A stretch of 51,754 bases of DNA from PALSA-1196 sp036833805 (GCA_036833805.1 DAITPA010000006.1:1-51754); one strand, 5' to 3'; shown: positions 1 through 8,253, numbered from the stretch's first letter. A program made the numbers and translations. Notes: generated by a model not told the origin, from the letters alone.

Positions 1-1
1 C

Positions 2-163
2 GCGCACAACCACCCGTCCGGCGTTGCTGAACCGAGCGCAGCGGATGAGCTCATCACGCAGCGACTGAAAGCCGCGCTGGCACTCGTCGACATCCGCGTG
101 CTCGATCATTTCATCATCGGTGACGGAACCTGTCTGTCGTTCGCGGAACGCGGTCTGTTGTGA
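2..163 (+). CDS. radC: RadC / JAB-domain protein, C-terminal fragment (cut by window edge)
   Basis: Only the last 53 residues are inside the window. They open with the JAMM metal-binding signature: HNHPSG, then seven residues after the second His come Ser and, three further, Asp (H-x-H-x7-S-x2-D complete). The tail has the DHFIIGDG stretch typical of the RadC C-terminus. RadC proteins carry an MPN/JAB domain; the old role in DNA repair is doubtful and the true function is uncertain. In many gammaproteobacteria radC is directly followed by rpmB-rpmG-mutM. Here the same genes follow, but about 3.8 kb away. Confidence 0.93.
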   Translation, partial: AHNHPSGVAEPSAADELITQRLKAALALVDIRVLDHFIIGDGTCLSFAERGLL

Positions 164-1071
164 GGAAACCCAGAAACGACGTGTTGTGATTTTTCAACGG
201 ATTTTTAGACCAAATCGCGACGTAAGCGATTCTGCGTATAGGGGCATACGGCATTCGCGAACATGGAATAGCGTCAGGAATCGCGCCTGGACCCTGCTGC
301 TACCCGGCCGAAGCGGCACTGGCAGCGGCACCAAGTCGAAGGTTTGATTAACATAATTGGGCAGTCGATTCCAAGAACCGCCGATGCGGCAATGGTTTCC
401 ATCTCACGAGTGATAAGAGGAGAGACTAACTACGAAATCGAGCTCGTTTGCACCAATTGCCGTTGACGTTGATATGCAGCAGTCGGCCGCGTGACGTACT
501 CCATAGCTACTTTCTGGGGCGATATGGCGGCGAAGAATAAGAAGCGGCCCGCACAATCTAATATCAACATGGTTTCACAGCGCACGTCGACGCGAACCGA
601 AAGGCTCACGAGTGGGAGGGGAAGGGCATCAAATATCGCACAGCAGGAAAGCCTGTATTGGCCGACCAGGCTGAACAGAAGGCGCGGCGTTGATTGTGGC
701 GCTGCGGGATGGTATCGCGTCAAATCTCTAGGTGCATTTTCTTTGACGTCCACAGTTATCTGCTGCATCCGCAATGCGCACTCACTCGTCAAACTGCAGA
801 CCCTGGATGTTTTTGACATATTCCCGCGGTTGGTGCACGCGCCATGGGCAAATGCGGCAGCATCCCACCAGACTGCTAGATGAACCTCCCACTCTCGCGG
901 CTGCCTTTACTGTCGAGGCTGATGCTATTTGGCGTAGCGAGGCAGAGTGTCGGACGCATGAGCAAATCTTGTGGCCGGCCACGCTTACTGAAATGCCAGC
1001 AGCAGCCTGTTCCAGATTCGCGAGCGGCTTTTCGCTTCCCTTCGAGCGAATGCGGTTGATTATCCGCGGTG
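164..1071. other. Gene-free stretch downstream of radC
   Basis: I find no convincing gene here. Open frames exist on both strands but they overlap one another, lack ribosome binding sites and have no family resemblance. By eye the stretch is more AT-rich than the flanking core genes. Short coding-like phrases occur, for example a plus-strand frame around 596-704 ending in a Lys/Arg-rich tail and a stop, which suggests decayed genes rather than designed spacer. Confidence 0.5.
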
Positions 1072-1503
1072 TCAAAACGCGATCATTACAATTGAGCCTG
1101 CGACGATAAGCGCGCCACCAATCACGACAGGCCACGTCAGGCTTTCCTTCAGGATCAGAATGCCGAGCACGATCGCGAACACCACGCTGAGTTTGTCGAT
1201 CGGCGCGACCTTACTGACCGGGCCAAGCTGCAAGGCGCGGTAGTAGCACAGCCACGACAGACCGGTCGCGATTCCGGACAGCACCAGGTACGTCCATGTG
1301 TTCGATGAGATTGCCGTCGCCGGCCGCCACTCGGCGCGCAGCGTGAGTAGCGCGGCCGTCACGCCCAAGATGACGATCGTGCGAATGAATGTCGCGAGGT
1401 TCGAATTGATACCTGCGACACCGATCTTGCCGAAAAACGCCGTGAGTCCCGCAAACAAGGCCGAACCCAGCGCGAACAATACCCAGCTGTGACGCAGATT
1501 CAT
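1072..1503 (-). CDS. EamA/DMT-family small permease
   Basis: A 143-aa membrane protein with about five hydrophobic helices. It matches the single-EamA-domain class of the drug/metabolite transporter superfamily: an early W-x-L-F-A-L-G-S-A-L-F-A helix, a Y-R-A-L-Q-L-G-P-V-S-K-V-A-P-I turn and a C-terminal helix ending in I-V-M-I-A-F. Such half-size members usually act as dimers in the inner membrane; the substrate cannot be told. The ATG at 1503 was chosen because GGAG stands nine bases upstream. An in-frame ATG at 1533 and an open frame to 1602 add only a polar, unconserved leader. It stands alone between gene-poor sequence on both sides. Confidence 0.82.
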   Translation of the reverse strand: MNLRHSWVLFALGSALFAGLTAFFGKIGVAGINSNLATFIRTIVILGVTAALLTLRAEWRPATAISSNTWTYLVLSGIATGLSWLCYYRALQLGPVSKVAPIDKLSVVFAIVLGILILKESLTWPVVIGGALIVAGSIVMIAF

Positions 1504-1700
1504 TCTGCCATTCTCCAGTCTGCTTGCGATCATCTCACGTCCCGTGTGCGGTGGGACTCGCGAGGTCGCCCGAGAGCGCTCGTGGGCAACACGTCCTTGC
1601 AAGGAAGTAGGCGTTGTCGATCAGGCGCCATCCTCGCTGCATGCTTGCAGATGCAGCGAGCTATAGCCGAGCTGGGTGCGTTTCGCGGGGAGGCCTGCAG

Positions 1701-1725
1701 GCCGCCCGCTCCTGGGGCGGCTTTT
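1701..1725. terminator. GC-rich hairpin at the 3' end of the 100-aa gene
   Basis: GCCGCCC (1701-1707) pairs with GGGCGGC (1715-1721) around a 7-base loop and is followed on the plus strand by TTTT. It lies immediately beyond the stop of the minus-strand gene 1724-2026. For that gene there is no U-run, so it is a hairpin terminator candidate at best; for plus-strand transcripts it resembles a weak intrinsic terminator. Confidence 0.35.
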
Positions 1726-2026
1726 AGCCGTACTGCACGACGGCTTGATGGAGTAATGTAATCCGTCTGCTGAGGTGGCCGCGGATCTGTACGACCGTTT
1801 CGTGGCTAAAGGGCCTGGGACTCAAAAAAAATCCACGCAGATCAGGAATAAGCTTTTTCGCAGCGATCTCTTCTTGCGCGCCAAATGGAACGCGCGCAGT
1901 TAACTGCGTCACAATTGTTTCCGCGAGATTCACGGCGCCGTGGTCGCCTTCATGGGGACCCATCTTAAGCAGTGTACGCAACTGCAAAGCGCACGCCTCT
2001 GGCGATTCCGTTGCACTCGTGGTCAT
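1724..2026 (-). CDS. Hypothetical protein, 100 aa
   Basis: I do not recognise the family. The reading frame is supported by a good ribosome binding site (GGAAGT, 6-7 bases before the ATG at 2026) and by a GC-rich hairpin just past the stop. The product is soluble, without signal peptide or membrane segment. The N-terminal half is Ala/Thr/Glu-rich and probably helical; the C-terminal part is basic (S-R-R-I-T-L-L-H-Q-A-V-V). It is not in an operon with its neighbours. It may be a lineage-specific accessory gene in the stretch that separates radC from rpmB. Confidence 0.5.
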   Translation of the reverse strand: MTTSATESPEACALQLRTLLKMGPHEGDHGAVNLAETIVTQLTARVPFGAQEEIAAKKLIPDLRGFFLSPRPFSHETVVQIRGHLSRRITLLHQAVVQYG

Positions 2027-2512
2027 AACTTACTTCCTTGTGCGTGGGGGCCCGGGGTCGTCTTCGATCAGGCCCGCAGACCACTTTGACGGGAGCTCGC
2101 ATTATTAGTTCCATGTGTCACTTGCAGTAACCGCGCCTGACGATCGATTCTCTAGCCGGATCGGTTTTTTGCGTCTTCCTTTGTAGCCAATGCCCACGTT
2201 ATCGAATCGTCCGCGTTGCGAGCGCCGCACTGGCTACATTTGAGTTTGCTGAAAAAAGCCGGACCACCAATGCCAGGTAGGACGCTTGGGGTCCACCGCG
2301 GGCGCGTGGCCGCAGTCACGACTCATTATATGTTCGCTCTGATGAGGCTCCGGCATCGGCAGATCGTAGGAAACCGCTTACCGGCCACTTGCTGCAGCAA
2401 GCGGGCAGCTCATGCACCGAGCACTGCGCCATTATCGCCGCTACCATCCTGAAGAGCCCGCCCAAGTACGTCGACATTTGTCGATACATGGACTGCGGGC
2501 GCGACGCGCCTA
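2027..2512. other. Intergenic stretch without a recognised gene
   Basis: No gene can be supported. At 2141-2169 a short imperfect inverted repeat (CGATC ... GATCG) runs into six T residues and could be a weak plus-strand terminator. Small open frames at 2216-2452 and 2412-2639 lack ribosome binding sites, and the second runs into the opposite-strand lipoprotein gene. Confidence 0.4.
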
Positions 2513-2959
2513 CTACGGGGCAACGTATATCGCTATGCCAGTTGCGGTCTTGATGACGATACCGAACGACGTTCCGATACCGAAGGCTGAGTTCCCTGAA
2601 GCCGATCCGGTCCCCAGGCCTATTCCACCGGTCTGTTGATCGCTTGTACCTTCGAGCAAGATGCCATTCGCACCCAGTTTCGCGGCTTCCTGCTTTAGAC
2701 GCCCTATAGCCCGGTCCATCTTCCGCTGATCTGTAAATACCGGGGTGCCCCTACTGGAAGCATCGATCGTGGCTATTTCCTCGTATCTGGGAGGCGGCTG
2801 GAGGTAAATCTTTACCTGCTCCGGCGCGATGGGCGTTCGCGCCGTTCCGACCAATACGTGTGATGAAGCGGCGCAGCCCGCGAGCACCACGACAGCAGCA
2901 ACTGCCATTGCCGAGGCGCGGCATTCAAACGGGCGGTAGAGGCGACTCGCTGAAGCCAT
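2513..2959 (-). CDS. Putative lipoprotein of unknown function
   Basis: A 148-aa exported protein. The N-terminus has a basic segment, a hydrophobic core (A-V-A-A-V-V-V) and a lipobox L-A-G-C, so it should be lipidated on Cys after signal peptidase II cleavage. The mature part has a pattern seen in small envelope lipoproteins of the DUF4156/YbjQ-like kind: P-P-P-R-Y-E-E-I-A-T-I near the start, then a helix ending A-A-K-L-G-A-N-G-I-L-L-E-G, then a Gly-rich tail. The start at 2959 has GGAAGG five bases upstream. The frame is open further upstream (to 3106), but that extension has no ribosome binding site and would bury the signal peptide. Confidence 0.72.
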   Translation of the reverse strand: MASASRLYRPFECRASAMAVAAVVVLAGCAASSHVLVGTARTPIAPEQVKIYLQPPPRYEEIATIDASSRGTPVFTDQRKMDRAIGRLKQEAAKLGANGILLEGTSDQQTGGIGLGTGSASGNSAFGIGTSFGIVIKTATGIAIYVAP

Positions 2960-3373
2960 AACATCCTTCCGGTCCATCCGATTGGATAGGTAGCGTGAGC
3001 CAGTAGGCCGTTCGCTCCTGATTTTGCCGCACAGTCCGTCGGCCGACGTCGTAATAAACGCCAGGCGTCCGCCATTTGTTCCGCGGCGAGAGCCGGTGGC
3101 CGGCAAATCGACCCCTTTGGCTCGGCAGGAGCGACAGATGTAATTTGCCAGCTGGCCGCCTGCTCGTCGGTGAGCGCTCTATGGCGGGTTACAACTTGCG
3201 ATGCGGCAAAGTCTTTTCATTTTGCGGCGAGCGCGCAAACCGGCCTGAAGTCCGGGAGGAGCAGCACGACCATTGCGCAAGGACCGCGCGAGCCAAACAC
3301 AAGAGCGTCTACCAAGAAGCACCGGCCCGAACGCAATGCATGGGTCCGGACCGGTGCGCAGTGACGCCGTCAG
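2960..3373. other. Intergenic stretch
   Basis: Nothing coding can be supported. The overlapping open frames here are out of phase with one another and lack start signals. Confidence 0.4.
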
Positions 3374-3529
3374 TTAGAAAGTTGCGAATGCCTCAATCAT
3401 GGCCGGCACGTTCGGCGTACCCAGCCCGGTAACGTTGTTGTAGCCGCTCGTTACGCGCAGCGAGCAGTCGGCGCCTTGAATAAGTGCCGGCTGGCCCCGC
3501 CTGTCGTGTGGTTGGGATTCGGTGTCGAG
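3374..3529 (-). pseudogene. Remnant of an S53 (sedolisin-like) peptidase C-terminus
   Basis: Read on the minus strand, the last 51 codons before a TAA at 3374-3376 give a piece ending G-Y-N-N-V-T-G-L-G-T-P-N-V followed by P-A-M-I-E-A-F. The phrase G-Y-x-x-V-T-G-L-G-T-P-N is the hallmark end of the sedolisin (S53) catalytic domain, where the calcium site lies. There is a stop in frame just upstream. A second minus-strand frame (about 3440-3690) is open without a start and may be a further decayed piece of the same or a neighbouring gene. The catalytic Ser/Glu/Asp region is absent. The family call rests on one motif. Confidence 0.45.
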
Positions 3530-3851
3530 TTAACGGCGACGACGCGCAACTGATTCAGATTGTTGGCATAGCAGTCAAATAGCGATACTTCACGGATTTC
3601 ATAAACTCTCCCGGAAGATTCATTAGGTGTTGTTTGGCGGCCTTTTGCGCATCCGGCATTGCAGCACTACTAGTCTCGATGCGAGCTGCATACACTCGCA
3701 GTTGCTGCACTGGAAACACACCGCCGATCCGCTGGCAGTGCCTCCCGCAACAAGTTAAAGCGCGACAGGCGACGTTCGGATAGGTCATCGATTTAGCATG
3801 CGTGCCTTCGCGAGGGCGCCGTGAGCACCCGGCCCTCTAATAAGCGTAAGG

Positions 3852-3880
3852 TTGCGGGCAACTCGCAGGGCTGGTATAAA
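3852..3880 (+). promoter_or_regulatory. Sigma70 promoter of rpmB-rpmG(-mutM-alkA)
   Basis: TTGCGG (3852-3857) and TATAAA (3875-3880) are separated by exactly 17 bases, a near-consensus housekeeping promoter. It lies 68 bases before the rpmB start, as expected for a strongly expressed ribosomal protein operon. Confidence 0.75.
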
Positions 3881-3893
3881 ACCGCCCTCTTAC

Positions 3894-3910
3894 GAGGCCC
3901 CGAAGGCCTC
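3894..3910 (+). promoter_or_regulatory. Hairpin in the rpmB leader
   Basis: GAGGCC (3894-3899) pairs perfectly with GGCCTC (3905-3910) around a 5-base loop, inside the predicted 5' UTR of rpmB. It has no U-run, so it is not a terminator. It could stabilise the leader or serve in autogenous control; this is inference only. Confidence 0.4.
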
Positions 3911-3948
3911 GAGGCGCCACGTAAATCACTGAAGTTGCAAGGTTTTAT

Positions 3949-4185
3949 ATGTCCCGAGTCTGCGAAGTAACCGGTAAACGCCCAGGCGTCGGCAATCGGG
4001 TTTCACACGCCAACAACCGCAAGCGGCGCCGCTTCCTGCCGAATCTGCATACGCAGCGCTTTTGGATCGAGACCGAAAAGCGCTGGGTGTCGCTGCGCGT
4101 TTCGACTCAAGCCATGCGCACGATTGAAAAGCGCGGCATCGACACCGTTCTCGCGGAGCTGCGCGCCGACGGCGTGAAGGTCTAG
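3949..4185 (+). CDS. rpmB: 50S ribosomal protein L28
   Basis: 78 aa, the normal length for proteobacterial L28. It begins S-R-V-C-E-V-T-G-K-R-P and contains the basic block N-N-R-K-R-R-R-F-L-P-N-L and the R-F-W-I-E core typical of the family. It is a component of the large ribosomal subunit. It is first gene of the rpmB-rpmG pair, 25 bases before rpmG, behind a strong promoter. Its start is preceded by a weak GG-containing Shine-Dalgarno, but length and homology fix the ATG. Confidence 0.98.
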   Translation: MSRVCEVTGKRPGVGNRVSHANNRKRRRFLPNLHTQRFWIETEKRWVSLRVSTQAMRTIEKRGIDTVLAELRADGVKV

Positions 4186-4210
4186 GCTCGAGCGGCACGA
4201 AGGCATCATC

Positions 4211-4366
4211 ATGCGCGAAAAGGTCAAACTCCTCTCCTCCGCCGGCACCGGCCACTTCTACGTGACGACAAAGAACAAGCGCCTGCACCCGGACAAGATG
4301 GAAGTACGCAAATTCGATCCGGTCGCTCGCAAACACGTCTCCTACAAGGAAACGAAGATCAAATAG
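4211..4366 (+). CDS. rpmG: 50S ribosomal protein L33
   Basis: 51 aa. The sequence M-R-E-K-V-K-L-L-S-S-A-G-T-G-H-F-Y-V-T-T-K, the central K-M-E-V-R-K-F-D-P-V and the end K-E-T-K-I-K are standard for the zinc-free L33 of gammaproteobacteria; the CxxC pairs of the zinc form are absent. It belongs to the large subunit near the E site. Only six bases separate its stop from the GTG of mutM, so the two are likely co-transcribed. Confidence 0.98.
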   Translation: MREKVKLLSSAGTGHFYVTTKNKRLHPDKMEVRKFDPVARKHVSYKETKIK

Positions 4367-4372
4367 CCGGCC

Positions 4373-5188
4373 GTGCCCGAGCTACCGGAAGTCGAGACCA
4401 CCCGACGCGGCATCGAACCTTTCGCAGTCGGCCGCAAGATCGTGCGCCTTTGCATCCATGAGCCGCGGCTGCGCTGGCCGGTGGCGAGGAAAATGTCGGC
4501 CGCGGTGCAGGGCCAGCGCATTCGCGCCACCGCTCGCCGTGCCAAATATCTGTTGTTCGAGCTCGACTCCGGAACCCTGATTCTGCACTTGGGCATGTCG
4601 GGGAGCCTGCGCGCAGTGCCTGCGGCAACCGCGCGCGGCGCTCACGATCATGTCGATCTCGTGCTCGATTCGGGCACCGCGCTGCGTTTCAATGATCCGC
4701 GGCGTCTTGGCAGCCTGCACTATGCGCGCGGCCCGGCGTCGCAGCATCCGTTGCTCGCGAAGCTTGCTCCGGAGCCTTTCGACCGCAGTTTCGATGCAGA
4801 CTATCTATGGTCGGTCACCCGTCGGCGCCACGTAGCCATCAAGCAGCTTTTGATGAACAGTCATCTCGTCGTGGGAGTCGGCAACATCTACGCAAGCGAA
4901 GCCCTGTTTCGTGCCGGGATCCGCCCAACGCGGCAGGCGCGCAAACTGACGCGCGTTGAGACCGCGCGATTGGTGCGCGCGGTGCGCACGGTCTTGCGTG
5001 CTGCAATCCGCGTCGGCGGCACAACTCTGCGCGATTACGTGGGCGCCGATGGCGCTCCCGGATATTTTCGTCAGAAGCTCTTTGTCTATGAGTGCGCTGG
5101 GAACGCGTGCCGGGTCTGCGCCACGGCCGTGCGTCACCTCAATCAAGGGCAGCGTTCGAGTTATTATTGCCCGACCTGCCAGAAGTAG
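4373..5188 (+). CDS. mutM: Formamidopyrimidine-DNA glycosylase (Fpg/MutM)
   Basis: 271 aa, full length. It starts with GTG and the obligatory P-E-L-P-E-V-E, where the new N-terminal Pro is the Schiff-base nucleophile and the following Glu is catalytic. The central helix-two-turn-helix region has V-G-V-G-N-I-Y-A-S-E-A-L-F. The C-terminal zinc finger keeps four Cys (C-R-V-C ... C-P-T-C) and the Arg before it. It excises 8-oxoguanine and formamidopyrimidines and nicks the abasic site. It sits after rpmB-rpmG, the usual gammaproteobacterial order, and 7 bases before a second DNA glycosylase gene. Confidence 0.97.
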   Translation: MPELPEVETTRRGIEPFAVGRKIVRLCIHEPRLRWPVARKMSAAVQGQRIRATARRAKYLLFELDSGTLILHLGMSGSLRAVPAATARGAHDHVDLVLDSGTALRFNDPRRLGSLHYARGPASQHPLLAKLAPEPFDRSFDADYLWSVTRRRHVAIKQLLMNSHLVVGVGNIYASEALFRAGIRPTRQARKLTRVETARLVRAVRTVLRAAIRVGGTTLRDYVGADGAPGYFRQKLFVYECAGNACRVCATAVRHLNQGQRSSYYCPTCQK

Positions 5189-5195
5189 ACAAAGC

Positions 5196-5921
5196 ATGAC
5201 GCAGCGCATCATCAATCATCTGTCGAAGAGCGACGCCGTATTGGCCGGCTTGATCAAGGCGGCCGGCCCCTATCGGCTGGTGCCGCAGCTTGAGCACACA
5301 CTGTTTCGGGCGCTTGCGCACGCCATCTCGCATCAGCAGCTGCACGCCAATGCCGCGAACGCCATTCTCAAGCGCTTTGTCGCCTCCTGCAGTAAAGGGG
5401 ACTTTCCCACCCCTGAAGAAGTGCTCGCCGCGCCGACAAAGAAGATGCGTGCCGCCGGCTTCTCGCTCGCAAAGATTGCCGCGTTGAAGGATCTTGCTAA
5501 CAAGACCCTCGAAGGAGTCGTACCGGAGCGCGCAGTTTTGGGCGGCCTCGAAGATGCCGCAATCATCGAGCGCATTACGCAGGTGCGCGGCGTCGGCCGC
5601 TGGACGGTGGAAATGATGCTCATGTTTCAGCTCGGACGCCCGGATGTGCTGCCGGCCGATGACTTCGGCGTGAGAAACGGCTTTCGCCTGACCTACGGTC
5701 TGCGCAAGATGCCCGCGCCGCGCGCGCTTGCCGCATACGGTGAGCGCTGGCGGCCGCAGCGCACCGCGGCGGCCTGGTATTTGTGGCGTGCGGTGGATCT
5801 AGCGCGCGCGGGAAAGCTGCCGGCGCCCAGTGAACGCATCCGCCTGCCGCGCGTGAAGCGCCGTAAGGCGCCGCGCAAACGCGCCAAACTGGCTCAAAAG
5901 AAGCGCCTCTCAAAAGGTTAA
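5196..5921 (+). CDS. alkA: DNA-3-methyladenine glycosylase II (AlkA-type, HhH-GPD)
   Basis: 241 aa from the ATG at 5196; the open frame extends upstream into mutM but without a start signal. The helix-hairpin-helix is I-T-Q-V-R-G-V-G-R-W-T-V-E-M (about 127-140). The following L-P-A-D-D-F-G-V-R carries the catalytic Asp (by alignment Asp156). It lacks the N-terminal TBP-like domain of E. coli AlkA, so it belongs to the shorter Mag/AlkA group that removes 3-methyladenine and other alkylated purines. The last 25 residues are very rich in Lys/Arg and may help DNA binding. It follows mutM directly and overlaps the convergent coaD by four bases at the stops. Confidence 0.9.
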   Translation: MTQRIINHLSKSDAVLAGLIKAAGPYRLVPQLEHTLFRALAHAISHQQLHANAANAILKRFVASCSKGDFPTPEEVLAAPTKKMRAAGFSLAKIAALKDLANKTLEGVVPERAVLGGLEDAAIIERITQVRGVGRWTVEMMLMFQLGRPDVLPADDFGVRNGFRLTYGLRKMPAPRALAAYGERWRPQRTAAAWYLWRAVDLARAGKLPAPSERIRLPRVKRRKAPRKRAKLAQKKRLSKG

Positions 5922-6400
5922 ACGCGCTTCTGCTTCTTGAGCTCCGCCGCAACGATCGGATGCACGAACTCGCTGACGTCCCCACCCAGCACGGCGATCT
6001 CGCGCACCAGAGTAGAGGATATGAACGTGTATTGCTCCTGCGGCGTCAAAAATACGGTCTCGAGTTCGCGCGACAGGTGGCGGCTCATATTTGCAAGCTG
6101 GAATTCAAATTCAAAGTCGGATACCGCACGCAGGCCACGGATGACCACCGATAGCTTGTGCGCGCGCGCGAACTCCACGGTGAGACCCGCGTAGCCCAGC
6201 ACCTGCACGTTGGGCACGTCTACCAGCACCCGGCTTGCAAGCTCGACGCGCTTCTCGAGCGAGAACATGGGCGTCTTGTTCGGATTGGCGGCGATCGCCA
6301 CGACCACGCGATCAAAAATGCTGGCCGCGCGCCGCACGAGATCGTGGTGACCGGTGGTAATCGGATCGAAGGTGCCAGGATACATGGCATTGCGCTTCAT
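5918..6400 (-). CDS. coaD: Phosphopantetheine adenylyltransferase
   Basis: 160 aa, normal length. It shows the nucleotidyltransferase motif near the N-terminus (P-G-T-F-D-P-I-T-T-G-H, with His18), the R-G-L-R-A-V-S-D-F-E-F-E-F-Q-L-A-N block and the I-S-S-T-L-V-R-E-I motif. It makes dephospho-CoA from 4'-phosphopantetheine and ATP, the fourth step of CoA synthesis. Its start overlaps the rsmD stop by four bases (ATGA), so the two are translationally coupled. Confidence 0.98.
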   Translation of the reverse strand: MKRNAMYPGTFDPITTGHHDLVRRAASIFDRVVVAIAANPNKTPMFSLEKRVELASRVLVDVPNVQVLGYAGLTVEFARAHKLSVVIRGLRAVSDFEFEFQLANMSRHLSRELETVFLTPQEQYTFISSTLVREIAVLGGDVSEFVHPIVAAELKKQKRV

Positions 6401-7026
6401 TGACTGTCGCCTCCCGGCGCGCCTTTCTCGAACAGATGATACCCGACCTCGCCAGCGCGCTTCGTTTTGGCAAGGCGCCAGCTTGCCGGCAACTCAGGCA
6501 GCGGTAGGCGAGCGGCGCTCTCAACGTAGATCAGCGCCCCGGGCGCAAGCCATTCACGATCCTCGAGCAAACGAGCCGCAGCGCTGAGGAGTCCCGCGGC
6601 GTACGGTGGGTCGAGAAACACAATATCAAACGCTTCGGGCCGGGTGCGCAGATAGCGCAGCGTATCGGTCCGCTCGACAGTTGCGCCCTCGGCGCCCCAA
6701 GCGGAAAGCCGCGCGCGCAGGTCGCGCACGGCGCTCGCATCGCTCTCGACGAAATGTACGCGTGCGGCCCCTCGGGATAACGCCTCCAGGCCGAGCGCAC
6801 CGCTGCCCGCGCAAAGATCAAGGCAGCGCGCCTGGGGTACATGCGTGGCGAGCCAGTTGAATAGTGTCTCGCGCACGCGATCGGGCGTCGGCCGAATGTC
6901 GGCCTCGGCGGTGAAGCGAAAGCGGCGGCCGCGCCACCTGCCGGCAATGATGCGCAGCATGCGCGCGCTTGCCCCGCGACCCGGCGCAGCTGCGCGCCGG
7001 GCAATCGTTTTATCTTTGCGACTCAC
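6397..7026 (-). CDS. rsmD: 16S rRNA (guanine966-N2)-methyltransferase RsmD
   Basis: 209 aa. After a basic, low-complexity N-terminus it has R-I-I-A-G-x-W-R-G-R-R, the R-P-T-P-D-R-V-R-E-T-L-F-N-W motif, the SAM-binding L-D-L-C-A-G-S-G-A-L-G-L-E-A loop and the catalytic D-P-P-Y. It methylates G966 of 16S rRNA. The pair rsmD-coaD facing ftsY is a common gammaproteobacterial arrangement. Two in-frame ATG codons exist; the family core starts near the second (M23, at 6960), so the first 20 residues are less certain. Confidence 0.95.
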   Translation of the reverse strand: MSRKDKTIARRAAAPGRGASARMLRIIAGRWRGRRFRFTAEADIRPTPDRVRETLFNWLATHVPQARCLDLCAGSGALGLEALSRGAARVHFVESDASAVRDLRARLSAWGAEGATVERTDTLRYLRTRPEAFDIVFLDPPYAAGLLSAAARLLEDREWLAPGALIYVESAARLPLPELPASWRLAKTKRAGEVGYHLFEKGAPGGDSQ

Positions 7027-7272
7027 GAATGCCCGCTCGCTCGTTTACTTCGGGATTCCACACTGCTGCTTCACGCGGCTTCATTGAAAATGGCGAAACT
7101 GCGCTCTCTACGCATTGGCGCAACTTGGCGGGCAGTCCCGACACACACCATAAGTTCGTTCGGGAACACGCATCCCCCTCTTTCGGTCCAAGCGCACGCG
7201 GCCTGGCGCACGCCGTGTAGACCAGCCGCAGCCAGTTCGCCGCTACAATACGCGCTGCTACCAAGGTCATCC

Positions 7273-8253
7273 ATGCTCGGATCCCAATCGAAAACCGACG
7301 GCGGACAAGCCCGCGGCGGCTTCCTCAAGCGCCTGCGCGCGCGGCTCAACCGGGGCAATTCCTGGCTTAACGTGGATCTGGCGCAGCTCGTGCGCGGACG
7401 TGCCATCGACGCCGAGCTTCTGGATGAGCTTGAGACACGCCTCTTGCGGGCCGACGTCGGTGTCGACGCGACACACTACATCCTCGAGTCGCTGCGGCAA
7501 CGCGCCGCCAGGAGCGAATTGGCGAATGCCGACGCGCTCATCGCTGCATTGCGCGCAAAAGTGATTGAGATCCTTGCTCCCTGTGCGCAGCCGCTCGTGA
7601 TTGACGTGGCGCATCGGCCTTTTGTGATCCTGGTCGTCGGCGTCAACGGTTCAGGCAAGACAACCTCTATCGGCAAGCTCGCGAGGCGCCTCACCGCCGC
7701 CGGCAAGAGCGTGATGTTGGCCGCGGGAGATACTTTTCGCTCCGCTGCGGTGGAGCAGCTCGAGATCTGGGCCAAGGCCTCAGGGGCTTCGTTCGCATCG
7801 CAGCAGGCCGGCGCCGATCCGGGCGCTGTGGTGTTCGACGCACTGCAGTCAGCGCGCGCGCGCGGGATTGATGTGTTGCTCGCGGACACGGCCGGTCGGC
7901 TGCACAGTCAATCTCATCTGATGGCGGAGCTGCAGAAGGTACGCCGGGTCCTGCAACGCATCGATCCCAGCGCGCCCCACGAGGTGCTGCTTGTGCTCGA
8001 CGCCAACCAGGGCCAGAACGCGCTCGCCCAGGCCGTGCAGTTTCACGCGGCCATCGGAGTGACGGGTCTTGTGCTTACGAAGCTCGACGGAACCGCCAAG
8101 GGTGGGATCGTGCTCGCGATCGCCCGCAAGCTTGCGCTGCCGATCCGCTTCATCGGCATTGGCGAGCAGGCGGAAGATTTTGGGCAGTTCGATGCGCAAG
8201 CTTTCGCCGCCGCGCTGATCGACAGCGGTTCGCAGCTGGGGGGCGCCGTATGA
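7273..8253 (+). CDS. ftsY: Signal recognition particle receptor FtsY
   Basis: 326 aa from the ATG at 7273, with AGG just upstream; the frame is open back to 7084 without a ribosome binding site. It has the NG GTPase module: G-V-N-G-S-G-K-T-T (123-131), D-T-F-R-S-A-A-V-E-Q-L, D-T-A-G-R-L-H-S, T-K-L-D-G-T-A-K-G-G and the closing G-I-G-E-Q-A-E-D-F. The acidic A domain of E. coli FtsY is missing, leaving a short basic helix that could bind membrane. It docks SRP-ribosome complexes at the inner membrane. A TACAAT at 7244-7249 may be its -10 box, but I see no clear -35. It overlaps ftsE by four bases. Confidence 0.96.
   Translation: MLGSQSKTDGGQARGGFLKRLRARLNRGNSWLNVDLAQLVRGRAIDAELLDELETRLLRADVGVDATHYILESLRQRAARSELANADALIAALRAKVIEILAPCAQPLVIDVAHRPFVILVVGVNGSGKTTSIGKLARRLTAAGKSVMLAAGDTFRSAAVEQLEIWAKASGASFASQQAGADPGAVVFDALQSARARGIDVLLADTAGRLHSQSHLMAELQKVRRVLQRIDPSAPHEVLLVLDANQGQNALAQAVQFHAAIGVTGLVLTKLDGTAKGGIVLAIARKLALPIRFIGIGEQAEDFGQFDAQAFAAALIDSGSQLGGAV

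Noticed and set aside
491..883. 130-codon plus-strand open frame after radC
   Set aside because: No ribosome binding site, no family resemblance, and an equally long frame on the other strand; not supportable as a gene.
3555..3788. 77-codon minus-strand open frame
   Set aside because: It overlaps, out of phase, a frame that reads more like a decayed protein; no ribosome binding site.
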